From Comamonadaceae bacterium (GTDB lineage: Bacteria > Pseudomonadota > Gammaproteobacteria > Burkholderiales > Burkholderiaceae_C): 61,201 nucleotides of DNA. The notes under the pieces were generated by a model. The model had not been told where the DNA came from, searched no databases, and worked only from the letters and a program-made list of their open reading frames with translations. Within the stretch, counting starts at the first letter, position 1. Each line of letters opens with the position of its first letter. Position numbers and translations under genes: made by a program. Below are positions 1 to 9,096 of the stretch, piece by piece. The DNA lies in NCBI GenBank assembly GCA_947448885.1, contig CANFPJ010000007.1, positions 1-61,201 on the forward strand, given 5' to 3'.

Positions 1-1131
1 ACCGGTGACGGTTTGGGCATGGCGGCACGTGCTGGCATTCCGCTGGAAGACATGGAGTTTTGGCAATTCCACCCCACCGGTGTGGCCGGTGCCGGTGTGC
101 TCTTGACCGAAGGCTGCCGAGGCGAAGGCGCGATTTTGCTCAACAGCAATGGCGAGCGTTTCATGGAACGCTATGCGCCCACCTTGAAAGACTTGGCACC
201 GCGTGACTTTGTGTCGCGTTGCATGGACCAAGAGATCAAAGAAGGACGAGGTTGCGGCCCGAACAAAGATTACGTGCACTTGAAACTCGATCACCTCGGT
301 GCCGAGACCATCATGAAACGCCTGCCATCCGTCTACGAGATTGGCCACAACTTTGCCAACGTCGACATCACCAAAGAGCCGATTCCCGTGGTGCCCACCA
401 TCCATTACCAAATGGGCGGTATTCCCACCAACATCCACGGCCAAGTGGTCACGCAAACCGCCACCGACCACAACGCGGTGGTGAATGGCTTGTACGCGGT
501 GGGTGAGTGCTCTTGCGTGTCGGTGCATGGCGCCAATCGCTTGGGCACCAACTCGCTGCTCGATTTGCTGGTGTTTGGCAAAGCGGCCGGCAACCACATC
601 GTGGATTTCCACCAGAAAAACAAAACCCACAAACCGCTGCCTGCGAATGCTGCCGATTTGTCGCTGTCTCGCTTGGCGCGGCTGAACGGCAACACCGATG
701 GCGAATATGCCCAGGACGTGGCCAACGACATCCGCGCCAGCATGCAATTGCACGCCGGTGTGTTCCGCACCCAAGCCAGCATGGACGAAGGCGTGAAAAA
801 AATCGCCGACTTGCGCGAGCGCGTCAAGCACATTGGCCTCAAAGACAAGTCCAATGTGTTCAACACCGCCCGCATCGAGGCCTTGGAAGTGGAAAACCTC
901 ATCGAGTGCGCCCAGTCCACCATGGAGTCAGCGGCCGCACGCCATGAAAGCCGTGGCGCCCACACCGTCAACGATTACGGTGACACCCCTGAGCATGCCG
1001 CCGGCCGCAACGATGCCGAATGGCTCAAGCACAGCCTGTGGCACAGCGCCAGCAACAGCCTGACCTACAAGCCGGTCAAGCTCACCCCGTTGACCGTTGA
1101 CAGCGTGCCGCCCAAAGTGCGCACCTTCTGA
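1..1131 (+). CDS. sdhA: Succinate dehydrogenase flavoprotein subunit (5' end outside window)
   Basis: Catalytic FAD subunit of respiratory complex II, oxidising succinate to fumarate at the inner face of the cytoplasmic membrane. The frame is open to the first base, so the N-terminal FAD-binding part lies upstream and 376 residues are visible. Seen here are the HPTG motif of the active site, the APRDFVSR segment with the catalytic arginine, the PTIHYQMGG histidine segment, the HGANRLGTNSLLDLLVFG FAD-contact block, and the C-terminal helical region ending TYKPVKLTPLTVDSVPPKVRTF-like, as in proteobacterial SdhA. sdhB follows 44 bp downstream, then sdhE and gltA, the usual betaproteobacterial order. 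Identification is secure; only the start is missing. Confidence 0.97.
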   Translation, partial: TGDGLGMAARAGIPLEDMEFWQFHPTGVAGAGVLLTEGCRGEGAILLNSNGERFMERYAPTLKDLAPRDFVSRCMDQEIKEGRGCGPNKDYVHLKLDHLGAETIMKRLPSVYEIGHNFANVDITKEPIPVVPTIHYQMGGIPTNIHGQVVTQTATDHNAVVNGLYAVGECSCVSVHGANRLGTNSLLDLLVFGKAAGNHIVDFHQKNKTHKPLPANAADLSLSRLARLNGNTDGEYAQDVANDIRASMQLHAGVFRTQASMDEGVKKIADLRERVKHIGLKDKSNVFNTARIEALEVENLIECAQSTMESAAARHESRGAHTVNDYGDTPEHAAGRNDAEWLKHSLWHSASNSLTYKPVKLTPLTVDSVPPKVRTF

Positions 1132-1175
1132 CCCAGTCCCTCCATCCCGGCAACCCTCTTCGCAGCAAATACACC

Positions 1176-1877
1176 ATGAAACGCACGTTCAAAATTTACC
1201 GCTATGACCCTGAGCGCGATGCCAAGCCGTACATGCAAACCATCGAGGTAGAACTCGACGGACACGAGCGCATGCTGCTCGATGCCTTGATGAAAATCAA
1301 AGCCCAAGACCCCACGTTTTCGTTCCGCCGCTCGTGCCGCGAAGGTGTCTGCGGCTCTGACGCCATGAACATCAATGGCAAAAATGGTTTGGCCTGCTTG
1401 ACCAACATGCTCAGCCTGCCGGGCGAGATTGTGCTCAAGCCCTTGCCCGGTCTGCCCGTCATCCGCGATCTGATCGTCGACATGACGCAATTTTTCAAAC
1501 AATACAACTCGATCAAGCCGTATTTGGTCAACGAGACCATGCCGCCTGAAAAAGAGCGTTTGCAGTCCCCAGAGGAACGCGATGAGCTCAACGGTTTGTA
1601 CGAGTGCATTTTGTGCGCCAGTTGTTCCACCAGCTGCCCCTCTTTTTGGTGGAACCCGGATAAATTTGTCGGTCCTGCGGGTCTGTTGCAAGCCTATCGC
1701 TTCATCGCTGACAGCCGCGACCACGCCACGGCTGAGCGACTCGATAACCTCGAAGACCCTTACCGCTTGTTCCGTTGCCACACCATCATGAACTGCGTCG
1801 ATGTGTGCCCCAAAGGCTTGAACCCGACCCGCGCGATTGGCAAGATCAAAGAGTTGATGGTCAGCCGCACCGTCTGA
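1176..1877 (+). CDS. sdhB: Succinate dehydrogenase iron-sulfur subunit
   Basis: Electron-transfer subunit of complex II, passing electrons from the SdhA flavin to quinone. At 233 residues it is the normal length. The N-terminal ferredoxin domain has C54, C59, D62 and C74 for the [2Fe-2S] centre, with Asp as the third ligand as in enterobacterial SdhB. The C-terminal domain has CILCASCSTSC (C143, C146, C149, C153) and CHTIMNCVDVCP (C200, C206, C210), which supply the [4Fe-4S] and [3Fe-4S] clusters. It sits between sdhA and sdhE and must be cotranscribed with them. The ATG at 1176 agrees with the conserved N-terminus. Confidence 0.98.
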   Translation: MKRTFKIYRYDPERDAKPYMQTIEVELDGHERMLLDALMKIKAQDPTFSFRRSCREGVCGSDAMNINGKNGLACLTNMLSLPGEIVLKPLPGLPVIRDLIVDMTQFFKQYNSIKPYLVNETMPPEKERLQSPEERDELNGLYECILCASCSTSCPSFWWNPDKFVGPAGLLQAYRFIADSRDHATAERLDNLEDPYRLFRCHTIMNCVDVCPKGLNPTRAIGKIKELMVSRTV

Positions 1878-1886
1878 TCCGGCGAC

Positions 1887-2210
1887 ATGAGCACCGTTGT
1901 CCACCCCCCTGTGGCCGACCCTGATTGGATCGGTGAACGGGCATTGAGCAAGCTGCGCTGGCGCTGTCGCCGGGGCTTGTTGGAGAACGATTTGTTTGTC
2001 GAACGCTTTTTTCAGCGCCACGCTGACAGCTTGACCGCCTTTCAGGCCGAAGGCTTGTCATTGCTGATGGACCTGTCTGACAACGACTTGCTTGACCTGT
2101 TGCTCGGGCGCACCTCAGCGCCCAGTGATGTGTCGGCTGAATTCACGGCTGTGTTGCAAATGATGCGCGCCACGGCCATACCTGCCACTTCCGTTCCCTC
2201 CCCTGCCTAG
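1887..2210 (+). CDS. sdhE: FAD assembly factor SdhE
   Basis: Small helical protein that promotes covalent attachment of FAD to SdhA. The 107-residue product contains the [15 protein letters not shown] segment, which holds the RGxxE motif that defines the SdhE/YgfY family. An N-terminal extension of about 18 residues and a short C-terminal tail lie outside the core of about 80 residues. It starts 9 bp after the sdhB stop and ends 10 bp before gltA, so it is translated as part of the sdh-gltA operon. The stop is TAG. Confidence 0.93.
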   Translation: MSTVVHPPVADPDWIGERALSKLRWRCRRGLLENDLFVERFFQRHADSLTAFQAEGLSLLMDLSDNDLLDLLLGRTSAPSDVSAEFTAVLQMMRATAIPATSVPSPA

Positions 2211-2220
2211 GAATAACACC

Positions 2221-3531
2221 ATGAAAATTGCAGATTACAAAGCCACCCTGTCTTTCAGCAACGGTCAACCCGGCATTGAAATGCCGGTCTACAAAGGCAG
2301 CATCGGTCCCGATGTGGTCGATATCCGCAAGCTGTACGGCCAGACCGGCATGTTCACCTATGACCCGGGCTTTTTGTCCACCGCGTCTTGCCAATCAGCC
2401 ATCACCTACATCGATGGCGACAAAGGCGAGTTGCTGTACCGGGGCCACCCCATCGAGCAACTGGCGACCCAATGCGACTTTTTGGAAACCTGCCACCTGC
2501 TGCTGTACGGCGAGTTGCCCAACGCCCAAAAGAAAGCCGACTTCACCCACTTGGTCACCAACCACACCATGGTGCACGAGCAAATGCAATTTTTCCTGCG
2601 CGGATTCCGTCGCGACGCGCACCCCATGGCGGTGCTCACCGGTTTGATCGGCGGCTTGTCGGCCTTCTACCATGACAGCACCGACATCAACAACGCCGAA
2701 CACCGTGAAATCGCCGCCATTCGGTTGATCGCCAAAATGCCCACCTTGGTGGCCATGGCCTACAAATACAGCATTGGCCAGCCGTTCATGTACCCCAAGA
2801 ACGACTTGAAATACGCCGGCAACTTTTTGCGCATGATGTTTGGCAACCCCTGTGAAGAGTACAAGGTCAACCCGGTGCTCGAGCGTGCCCTGGACCGCAT
2901 CTTCATCTTGCATGCCGACCACGAACAAAATGCCTCGACCTCCACGGTGCGTTTGTGCGGCTCCTCAGGCACCAACCCGTTCGCGGCCATTGCTGCTGGT
3001 GTGGCCTGCTTGTGGGGCCCGGCCCACGGCGGCGCCAACGAGGCCTGCTTGAACATGCTTGAAGACATTCAAAAAATGGGGGGCGTGGCCAAGGTCGGCG
3101 AGTTCATGAACCAGGTCAAGGACAAAAACTCCAACGTCAAGCTCATGGGCTTTGGCCACCGCGTTTACAAAAATTACGATCCCCGCGCCAAGCTCATGCA
3201 GGAGACCTGCAACGAGGTGTTGCAAGAGTTGGGTTTGGAAAACGACCCGCTGTTCAAGCTGGCCAAGGCCTTGGAAAAAATTGCCCTGGAAGACGATTAC
3301 TTTGTCTCGCGCAAGCTCTACCCCAATGTGGACTTTTATTCCGGCATCGTGCAGCGCGCCATTGGCATTCCCGTGAATTTGTTCACCGGCATATTTGCCC
3401 TGGCCCGCACCGTGGGCTGGATTGCCCAGCTCAACGAAATGATTGGCGACCCCGAATACAAAATTGGCCGCCCGCGCCAGTTGTTCACGGGTGCCGAACG
3501 CCGCGACGTTTTGCCATTGGCCAAGCGCTGA
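2221..3531 (+). CDS. gltA: Citrate synthase (type II)
   Basis: Condenses oxaloacetate with acetyl-CoA to form citrate, the entry step of the TCA cycle. The 436-residue length fits the hexameric, NADH-sensitive type II enzymes of Gram-negative bacteria. Visible signatures include [11 protein letters not shown] near the N-terminus, the [10 protein letters not shown] active-site histidine segment, and [14 protein letters not shown], which holds the second catalytic histidine and substrate-binding arginine, followed by the DFYSG aspartate region. An AGGA element lies upstream of the ATG at 2221. It is the last gene of the sdh operon and is followed by a hairpin terminator. Confidence 0.98.
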   Translation: MKIADYKATLSFSNGQPGIEMPVYKGSIGPDVVDIRKLYGQTGMFTYDPGFLSTASCQSAITYIDGDKGELLYRGHPIEQLATQCDFLETCHLLLYGELPNAQKKADFTHLVTNHTMVHEQMQFFLRGFRRDAHPMAVLTGLIGGLSAFYHDSTDINNAEHREIAAIRLIAKMPTLVAMAYKYSIGQPFMYPKNDLKYAGNFLRMMFGNPCEEYKVNPVLERALDRIFILHADHEQNASTSTVRLCGSSGTNPFAAIAAGVACLWGPAHGGANEACLNMLEDIQKMGGVAKVGEFMNQVKDKNSNVKLMGFGHRVYKNYDPRAKLMQETCNEVLQELGLENDPLFKLAKALEKIALEDDYFVSRKLYPNVDFYSGIVQRAIGIPVNLFTGIFALARTVGWIAQLNEMIGDPEYKIGRPRQLFTGAERRDVLPLAKR

Positions 3532-3538
3532 ATCCCCA

Positions 3539-3560
3539 CCCCGCTGCGGCGGGGTTTTTT
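3539..3560 (+). terminator. Rho-independent terminator after gltA
   Basis: A perfect 6-bp stem, CCCCGC and GCGGGG, encloses the loop TGCG and is followed directly by six T residues. It begins 8 bp after the gltA stop and closes the sdh-gltA transcript before the next gene. Confidence 0.93.
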
Positions 3561-3588
3561 GTGCCCTCCATTTGCCGCCAGGATCACC

Positions 3589-4281
3589 ATGACCGACTAT
3601 GTCCCTTCTGCCGATTTGCAAGCCCGCGTGATCGCCCGCCGTGGTCAACTGCATGCCTTCAGTCACATGGCGCCGCAACGCACTGCCTTGGTGGTGGTCG
3701 ATATGCAAAACGCCTTTGTCAAAAAAGGGGCTGGCCACGCCTGGGTCCCGGCAGCGGCAGCCACTTGCGGCGCGATCAACCGATTAGCCGAGGCCTTGCG
3801 GCACAAAGGCGGCACGGTGGTGTGGATCCTCAACACCTTCACCGAAGAGTCTTTGCACAGCTGGTCGCACTTTCACGAAAACCTGTCGTCTCCTGCGGGC
3901 TTGAAGCTGCGCAGTGAAACCATGTCCGCTGGCCACGATGGCCACGCTTTGTACGCTGATCTGCAACCCCAAGCCGGCGATTGGCACGTGCCCAAAACCC
4001 GCTACAGCGCCTTCATCCAAGGTGCCAGCGACTTGCATGAGCGTTTGCAAAAAGAAGGCATTGACACGGTGTTGATTGCCGGCACCGCCACCAATGTGTG
4101 CTGCGAATCCACCGCCCGCGACGCCATGATGCTCAACTACAAAACCGTGATGGTCTCGGACGCGTGCTCAGCCTTCACGCCGCAAGAGCATGCGGCCAGC
4201 TTGGACTCGTTTTTGTTGAACTTCGGCGATGTGCAAACCACCGAAGAAGTGATGACGCTGCTGCGCGCCAGCCAACACTGA
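3589..4281 (+). CDS. Isochorismatase-family cysteine hydrolase
   Basis: Alpha/beta hydrolase of the isochorismatase-like family, whose members hydrolyse ureides, nicotinamide or related amides or vinyl ethers. The 230-residue product carries the expected triad: D38 in VVVDMQN, K136 in VPKTRYSAF and C171 in TATNVCCEST, preceded by the conserved GTAT turn. The ATG at 3589 is preceded by AGGA; an upstream TTG in frame at 3559 would overlap the gltA terminator. The gene ends exactly where the convergent flavoprotein gene ends (TGA and TCA abut). Substrate is unknown. A biuret, ureidoacrylate or N-carbamoyl amidase-type role is possible but cannot be chosen from sequence. Confidence 0.88.
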   Translation: MTDYVPSADLQARVIARRGQLHAFSHMAPQRTALVVVDMQNAFVKKGAGHAWVPAAAATCGAINRLAEALRHKGGTVVWILNTFTEESLHSWSHFHENLSSPAGLKLRSETMSAGHDGHALYADLQPQAGDWHVPKTRYSAFIQGASDLHERLQKEGIDTVLIAGTATNVCCESTARDAMMLNYKTVMVSDACSAFTPQEHAASLDSFLLNFGDVQTTEEVMTLLRASQH

Positions 4282-5670
4282 TCAGCGCACCAGCGCAGCG
4301 GACTGATTGGCGCAGATCCAACCGCTGGCAAAGGCACTGAGCAGGCCGTTGCCCGACAAATAGCCCCACACGGCATTGCCGGACACGCCACGGGCCGCAC
4401 CACCGCCAGCGAACAAATTGGGCCAAGCTTGGCCTTGTTGCGACAACACCTGGCATTGGGCATTGATGTCCAAACCCCCTTGGGTGTGGAACAGCGCACC
4501 CGTCACCTTGATCAAGTGGTAGGGGGCTTGCAGCACCCGCTCAATGCGCCGACCCCAGGCATCGACTTGGCCAGGGACCATGGCCGCCAAAGTGGCCGCC
4601 AAACGCGCAGGGTCACAGCCCACCCATTGGGCCATTTGCCCCACATCGGCGCTGGAGCGCACCGCACCAGCGGCCTGGGCATCGCGGAAATCAGGGAAGT
4701 CTTGGGCAAAGCGCAAGATCGGGTCATCAAACACACACCACGCCATGCCACCGGGCTGGGCCAAGACTTGGGTGGCGGCCTCGGAATAACCTTGGTTTTC
4801 ATCGTGGAACCGATCACCCCATTGGTTGACCTGGATGCCCCCCTCCATCATCAAACCCCACGAGACCAAGGCGCCTTGCGGCATGGCCCACGAGCCATGG
4901 CCTTGGTACGCCCCCATGTCGGCGAGTCGGGCGCCCATTTGCTGGCCCCAAGCGATGGCGCTGCCGTCGTTGCCGGTGTGCCCGGCAAACACCGCATCGG
5001 CCATCTCGGGCAGCCATTCGCGCAACATGGCGGGGTTGCCACCAAAACCATTGCAGGCCAAGACCAGGGCTTGGCATGCCAAAAATTCCATTTGCCCATC
5101 GGGCCGTTCATAGCCGACCCCCAGCGCATGGCCTTGCGGATGCAGCCACAACTCGCGCACCGTGGCCTGGGTCAGCACATCCACGCCCTCGCGCTGCGAG
5201 ATGTTTTGCAACTGGGCCATCAAGGCTTCTCCTGAGCGCTCGGGGGTGGAATGCATGCGCAAAGCCGAGTGCCCGGGATAGCGAAAACCGGTCAACACCT
5301 CCAGCGTCAAGCCCGCATCGACCAAGCCATCGATGGCTTGCGCCACGGCTTGGGCATAGGCCTGCACCAAATGGGGGGCCGCGTCACCATGGGCCTTGGC
5401 CTGAATGTCTTGTTCAAACAGCGCCACCGAATCTTCAATGCCTTGAGACCGTTGCACCTGTGTCGCCGCAGCTGGAATAAAGCCCGAAGACAAGGCCGTG
5501 GAGCCGGTGGGCTGGTCATCGCGCTCGAGCACCACCACATCCACGCCCAGTTGGCGCAAGCGGATGGCACACACCTGGCCGCAGGCACCACCGCCCACCA
5601 CCACCACAGCCACCTCTGGGCAACCATCCGGCATGCGATCTGCCTTTATCACGCGCACTGGGTTTGCCAT
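4282..5670 (-). CDS. FAD-dependent oxidoreductase, fumarate reductase/succinate dehydrogenase flavoprotein type
   Basis: A 462-residue flavoprotein of the FAD-binding-2 family (fumarate reductase, 3-ketosteroid dehydrogenase, tricarballylate dehydrogenase relatives). The N-terminal Rossmann motif VVVGGGACGQVCAIRL is followed by VVVLERDDQPTGSTALSSG, and the C-terminus has LFAGGGAARGVSG and GYLSGNGLLSAFASG, the second FAD-contact block. There is no signal peptide or heme domain, so it is probably cytoplasmic. The ATG at 5670 has a GGAGAC ribosome-binding site; an upstream start at 5697 would overlap livF. It lies 23 bp downstream of livF and is probably cotranscribed with livHMGF, so its substrate may be what that transporter imports. 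Confidence 0.82.
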   Translation of the reverse strand: MANPVRVIKADRMPDGCPEVAVVVVGGGACGQVCAIRLRQLGVDVVVLERDDQPTGSTALSSGFIPAAATQVQRSQGIEDSVALFEQDIQAKAHGDAAPHLVQAYAQAVAQAIDGLVDAGLTLEVLTGFRYPGHSALRMHSTPERSGEALMAQLQNISQREGVDVLTQATVRELWLHPQGHALGVGYERPDGQMEFLACQALVLACNGFGGNPAMLREWLPEMADAVFAGHTGNDGSAIAWGQQMGARLADMGAYQGHGSWAMPQGALVSWGLMMEGGIQVNQWGDRFHDENQGYSEAATQVLAQPGGMAWCVFDDPILRFAQDFPDFRDAQAAGAVRSSADVGQMAQWVGCDPARLAATLAAMVPGQVDAWGRRIERVLQAPYHLIKVTGALFHTQGGLDINAQCQVLSQQGQAWPNLFAGGGAARGVSGNAVWGYLSGNGLLSAFASGWICANQSAALVR

Positions 5671-5693
5671 CAAAGTCTCCAAGAAAGGGGGGC

Positions 5694-6395
5694 TCAAAGC
5701 CCGAGGTAGCGGCGCTTGAGCTCGGGGTCCAGCGCCAAGTCTTGGGCCGCGCCTTGCAAGGCGACCATGCCGTTTTCGATGATGTAGGCGCGGTGCGCAA
5801 TCGCCAAGGTTTGAACCGCGTTTTGCTCCATCAACAAAATGGCTTGCCCCGCCTGGTTCATGCGTTGGATCAGGGCAAACATTTCCTCCACCAGCAAGGG
5901 CGACAGGCCCAAGGATGGCTCGTCCATGATCAACAGCTCAGGCTCAGCCATCAGGCCACGGCCAATGGCCAACATTTGCTGCTCGCCCCCGGACAAAGTG
6001 CCCGCCGCTTGCTTGAAGCGTTCTTGCAAACGCGGAAAAATCGCCACCACTTTGTCGATGTTTTGTTGCCGCCGTGCACGGCCGCGCACTTGCCCGCCCA
6101 CGGTCAGGTTTTCCAACACGTTCATGTTGGGGAAGATGCGTCGACCTTCAGGCACATGGATCAAGCCCCGCTGCACCACTTGGGTCGAGGTCATGTCGGT
6201 GATGTCTTCGCCCAAGAAATGGATGCGCCCCGCAAACGGCCGGTACAAGGCCGACAAATTGTTGTTCAAGGTGGATTTGCCCACCCCGTTGCTGCCCAAC
6301 ACCGCCACAATTTCGCCACGGGCCACATCCAAATCGATGCCGCGCAAAACCTCGACTTCGCCATAACCCGCCCGCAAACCGCGCACCTCAAGCAT
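5694..6395 (-). CDS. livF: Branched-chain amino-acid-type ABC transporter ATPase
   Basis: Second ATPase of a HAAT-family importer. The 233-residue product has Walker A GSNGVGKST, the signature LSGGEQQMLAIGRGL and Walker B LLIMDEPSLGLSP. The ATG at 6395 is preceded by GGGGGAG on the coding strand and lies inside the last codons of livG, giving an 8-nt overlap. It is the last of four livHMGF genes. The substrate may be a branched-chain amino acid, but these systems also carry amides, urea or aromatic acids in this family, and no binding protein lies in the operon. Confidence 0.93.
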   Translation of the reverse strand: MLEVRGLRAGYGEVEVLRGIDLDVARGEIVAVLGSNGVGKSTLNNNLSALYRPFAGRIHFLGEDITDMTSTQVVQRGLIHVPEGRRIFPNMNVLENLTVGGQVRGRARRQQNIDKVVAIFPRLQERFKQAAGTLSGGEQQMLAIGRGLMAEPELLIMDEPSLGLSPLLVEEMFALIQRMNQAGQAILLMEQNAVQTLAIAHRAYIIENGMVALQGAAQDLALDPELKRRYLGL

Positions 6396-7131
6396 GGGCC
6401 ACTCCCCCATGGATGGCGGCGGCACCGCGACCCAAATAAGCCTCGATCACCGCCGGGTCTGACACCACATCGCGCGGCGCACCTTGGGCGATCACCCGGC
6501 CATGCGACAGCACATAAATGTGCTCGGACAAACTCATCACCGCTTGCATCACATGCTCGATGAGCAACACCGTGACGCCCATGTCGCGGATCGTGCGCAC
6601 GATGCCCACCATTTCGACAATTTCAGAGGGGTTCAGGCCAGCCATCACCTCATCGAGCAACAGCAGCTGGGGATTGGTGGCCAAGGCCCGGGCCAACTCC
6701 AGGCGCTTGCGGCCAGCCACCGTCAACTCCATCGCGGGCTGAGCCAACAGCGGCGCCATGCCCACCTTTTGGGCCACAGCGATGGCATGGGCGCGGGCAT
6801 CGGCGTCGTGTGCATGCAGTTGATAAGCGCCCACCATGATGTTGTCGAGCACCGACAACTTGGCAAAGGGTTGGGTGATTTGGAACGTGCGCACCATGCC
6901 GCGGCGCGCAATCAGGTGCGGGGCCATGCCAGTGATGTCTTGGCCGTTGAAATGCACGCGACCAGCGTCTGGCCGGTGAAAGCCCGCCACACAGGCGAAG
7001 AAAGTGGTTTTGCCCGCGCCATTGGGTCCGATCAAGGCCACGATGCGGCCTGGGTCCACCGACAAACTGGCGTCATCCACCGCGCGCAAGCCACCGAAAA
7101 TTTTGCTCAAACCCTGGACTTGCAACATCAT
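6388..7131 (-). CDS. livG: Branched-chain amino-acid-type ABC transporter ATPase
   Basis: First ATPase of the HAAT importer, 247 residues. Walker A is GPNGAGKTT and Walker B is LLLLDEVMAGLNP. The signature region reads ELTVAGRKRLELARAL rather than LSGGQ; this degenerate form is common in one LivG subfamily, so it is not a sign of decay. Start at tandem ATG codons (7131 and 7128) overlapping the livM stop. An in-frame upstream extension to 7437 covers livM coding sequence and is rejected. Confidence 0.93.
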   Translation of the reverse strand: MMLQVQGLSKIFGGLRAVDDASLSVDPGRIVALIGPNGAGKTTFFACVAGFHRPDAGRVHFNGQDITGMAPHLIARRGMVRTFQITQPFAKLSVLDNIMVGAYQLHAHDADARAHAIAVAQKVGMAPLLAQPAMELTVAGRKRLELARALATNPQLLLLDEVMAGLNPSEIVEMVGIVRTIRDMGVTVLLIEHVMQAVMSLSEHIYVLSHGRVIAQGAPRDVVSDPAVIEAYLGRGAAAIHGGVAHA

Positions 7132-8108
7132 CGCTTGCCCCCTGGTTGGCCGCCTTTGCGGCGAAACAAATCTATCAAGCCATTGGGCAAGTAAGCGATG
7201 ATGATCACCAACAACCCGCCGTAAATCACCAAGGACAGGCCTTGGATTTGGGTCATCACCCGCGTGATGTCGCTGATGGAGGCCAACAACAAGGCACCAA
7301 TCAAAGGCCCATACACCGTGCCTGCACCGCCAATCATGCTGACCAAGAGCATCTCGACCGACTTGTCGACGCCAAACACAATGGTCGGGTCGATGTACAA
7401 AAAGTACTGGGCGAAAAAGCAGCCACCCATGCCACACATGGCGCCAGAGAGCACCAAGACCTTGATTTTTTCGCTCAGCACATCGATGCCCAAGGCTTTG
7501 GCGGCGTCTTCGTTTTCACGGATGGCGGCCAAGCGGGCACCAAAGCGCGACCGGCGCAACCATTCGGCCAAGGCCACCGATGCGGCAGCCAGCAGCAAAA
7601 TCAAAAAGTAAAACCCGCTGCGCTCTTCAAATTGAAAATTGGCCACGCTGCGCTTCATCGGGATGAGCATCCCCAGCCCCCCACCGGTGATGTCCACTGA
7701 ATTGCTGATGATGCGCAAGACCTCGCCAAAGGCCAGGGTGATCAGGGCAAAGTAAGACCCTTTGAGACCCGCGCGAAACGACACCGCCGCCACAAAACCA
7801 GCCACCAAGGCGCCGGCCAAGGCCGCACCCGGCAAGCCCCACCAGGGCGAAAACCCAAAGCGCATTTGCATCACCGAACTGGCATAAGCACCGACGCCAA
7901 AAAAAGCCACATGGCCAAACGACATTTGGCCGGCAAAGCCACCCGAGATGTTCCAGGCCTGGCCAATGAAGGCGTAAAACAAGGCCATGACACCGAAATT
8001 GACCATGAAGTTGGACGGGAACACGAAGGGAAACGCCAGGGCCAAGGCCAACAAGGACAGGTGCATCACCCAGGGGATGGGTCGCGCAGCGTGCAGGTGG
8101 TCACTCAT
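7128..8108 (-). CDS. livM: Branched-chain amino-acid-type ABC transporter permease
   Basis: Inner-membrane permease of the HAAT family, 326 residues with about ten hydrophobic segments. It contains the family segment GYAGQMSFGH-like (here GGFAGQMSFGHVAFFGVGAY) and the EAA-like loop RLAAIRENEDAAKALGID that contacts the ATPase. The ATG at 8108 forms an ATGA overlap with the livH stop, which fixes this start over a much longer open frame extending into livH. It pairs with LivH to form the translocation channel. Confidence 0.94.
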   Translation of the reverse strand: MSDHLHAARPIPWVMHLSLLALALAFPFVFPSNFMVNFGVMALFYAFIGQAWNISGGFAGQMSFGHVAFFGVGAYASSVMQMRFGFSPWWGLPGAALAGALVAGFVAAVSFRAGLKGSYFALITLAFGEVLRIISNSVDITGGGLGMLIPMKRSVANFQFEERSGFYFLILLLAAASVALAEWLRRSRFGARLAAIRENEDAAKALGIDVLSEKIKVLVLSGAMCGMGGCFFAQYFLYIDPTIVFGVDKSVEMLLVSMIGGAGTVYGPLIGALLLASISDITRVMTQIQGLSLVIYGGLLVIIIAYLPNGLIDLFRRKGGQPGGKR

Positions 8109-8974
8109 GCTTTGGCCCCAAACAAGCCCGATGGGCGCAGCAACAAAATCAAAATAAAGATCAGGGAGATGCCAATTTGTCCCAGGCTTTCGCCCAAGAA
8201 CAAGCCGCCAAAGGATTCGGTCAAGCCCACAATCAAGCCCCCCAACACCGCGCCCAAAAAGCTGCCCATGCCGCCCAGCACCACCACGGTGAAGGCCACC
8301 AACACAAACACATGGCCAATGGTGGGGGAAACATAAAAGATGGGCATCAACAAACACGCCGCAGCGCCCAAGGTGGCCAGCCCCAAACCAAAGGAAATGG
8401 CATACACCTTGTCCACATCCAAGCCCACCAAACGGGCGCCCATGCGCTCCTTGGCCACCGCGCGGATGGCGCGACCGGTATCGGTGCGTTGGATCAGCCA
8501 GCCCAGGGCCACACACAACACCATGGCCACGGCAAAAGAAATCAATTTCGGCAAGGGCACCAATGTGGGGCCCAGTTCGATCATGGTGTCTGAATACGCC
8601 ACCGTGATGGTGCGCGAGTCGCCTTTGAAAAACATCAAGGCGATGTTTTCGAGCAGGATGGACAGGCCCAAGGTGATGAGCAAAATGTTTTCATCCTTGC
8701 CACTGGAAAAGCGCCCGATCAATCCCTTGTACAAGGCATAACCCAGCACAAACATGGCGGGCACCATGATGAGCAAGGACACATAGGGGTCAATTTTGAA
8801 AACAGTGAGCAAATAGTAAACACCAAACATGGCGACCATGAGCAAACTGCCATGGGCAAAATTGATGATGTGCAACACCCCATAGATGAGGGTGAGGCCA
8901 CACGCCACCAAGGTGTAAATACCGCCCAACAGCAGGCCATTGATGGCGGCTGCGGTCAATATGGAAAGATCCAA
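8105..8974 (-). CDS. livH: Branched-chain amino-acid-type ABC transporter permease
   Basis: Partner permease, about 289 residues, strongly hydrophobic, with the LivH hallmark LIYGVLHIINFAHGSLLM near the N-terminus and the cytoplasmic loop GRAIRAVAKERMGARLVGLD. No ATG fits the family N-terminus. A TTG at 8974 preceded by AGGAG with 5-nt spacing is the best start (protein begins M/L-DLSILTAAAINGLL). A further in-frame ATG at 9109 would read across the divergent MmgE/PrpD start and is rejected. It is the first gene of livHMGF. Confidence 0.92.
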   Translation of the reverse strand: MDLSILTAAAINGLLLGGIYTLVACGLTLIYGVLHIINFAHGSLLMVAMFGVYYLLTVFKIDPYVSLLIMVPAMFVLGYALYKGLIGRFSSGKDENILLITLGLSILLENIALMFFKGDSRTITVAYSDTMIELGPTLVPLPKLISFAVAMVLCVALGWLIQRTDTGRAIRAVAKERMGARLVGLDVDKVYAISFGLGLATLGAAACLLMPIFYVSPTIGHVFVLVAFTVVVLGGMGSFLGAVLGGLIVGLTESFGGLFLGESLGQIGISLIFILILLLRPSGLFGAKA

Positions 8975-9096
8975 ACCAACTCCTGTGTGCAAAACGGTGC
9001 ATCCGAGACTGGCGGACTTTACACCAGCACAAACCCAAGCAAAGAACCGGCCAGCAACGGCACAATCACAGCCCTCAACCCACCTGCGGAGCACAC
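8975..9096. promoter_or_regulatory. Divergent promoter region between livH and the MmgE/PrpD gene
   Basis: A 122-bp gap between divergently transcribed genes must hold promoters for both. The ribosome-binding sites are visible: AGGAG at 8980-8984 (minus strand, for the livH TTG start) and GGAG at 9088-9091 (plus strand). I could not assign convincing -35/-10 boxes and saw no strong inverted repeat. Confidence 0.5.

Noticed and set aside
7132-7437. Upstream extension of livG
   Set aside because: It reads through livM coding sequence in another frame; the conserved LivG N-terminus begins at 7131.
8109-8516. Upstream extension of livM
   Set aside because: It lies inside livH; the ATGA overlap at 8105-8108 fixes the start.
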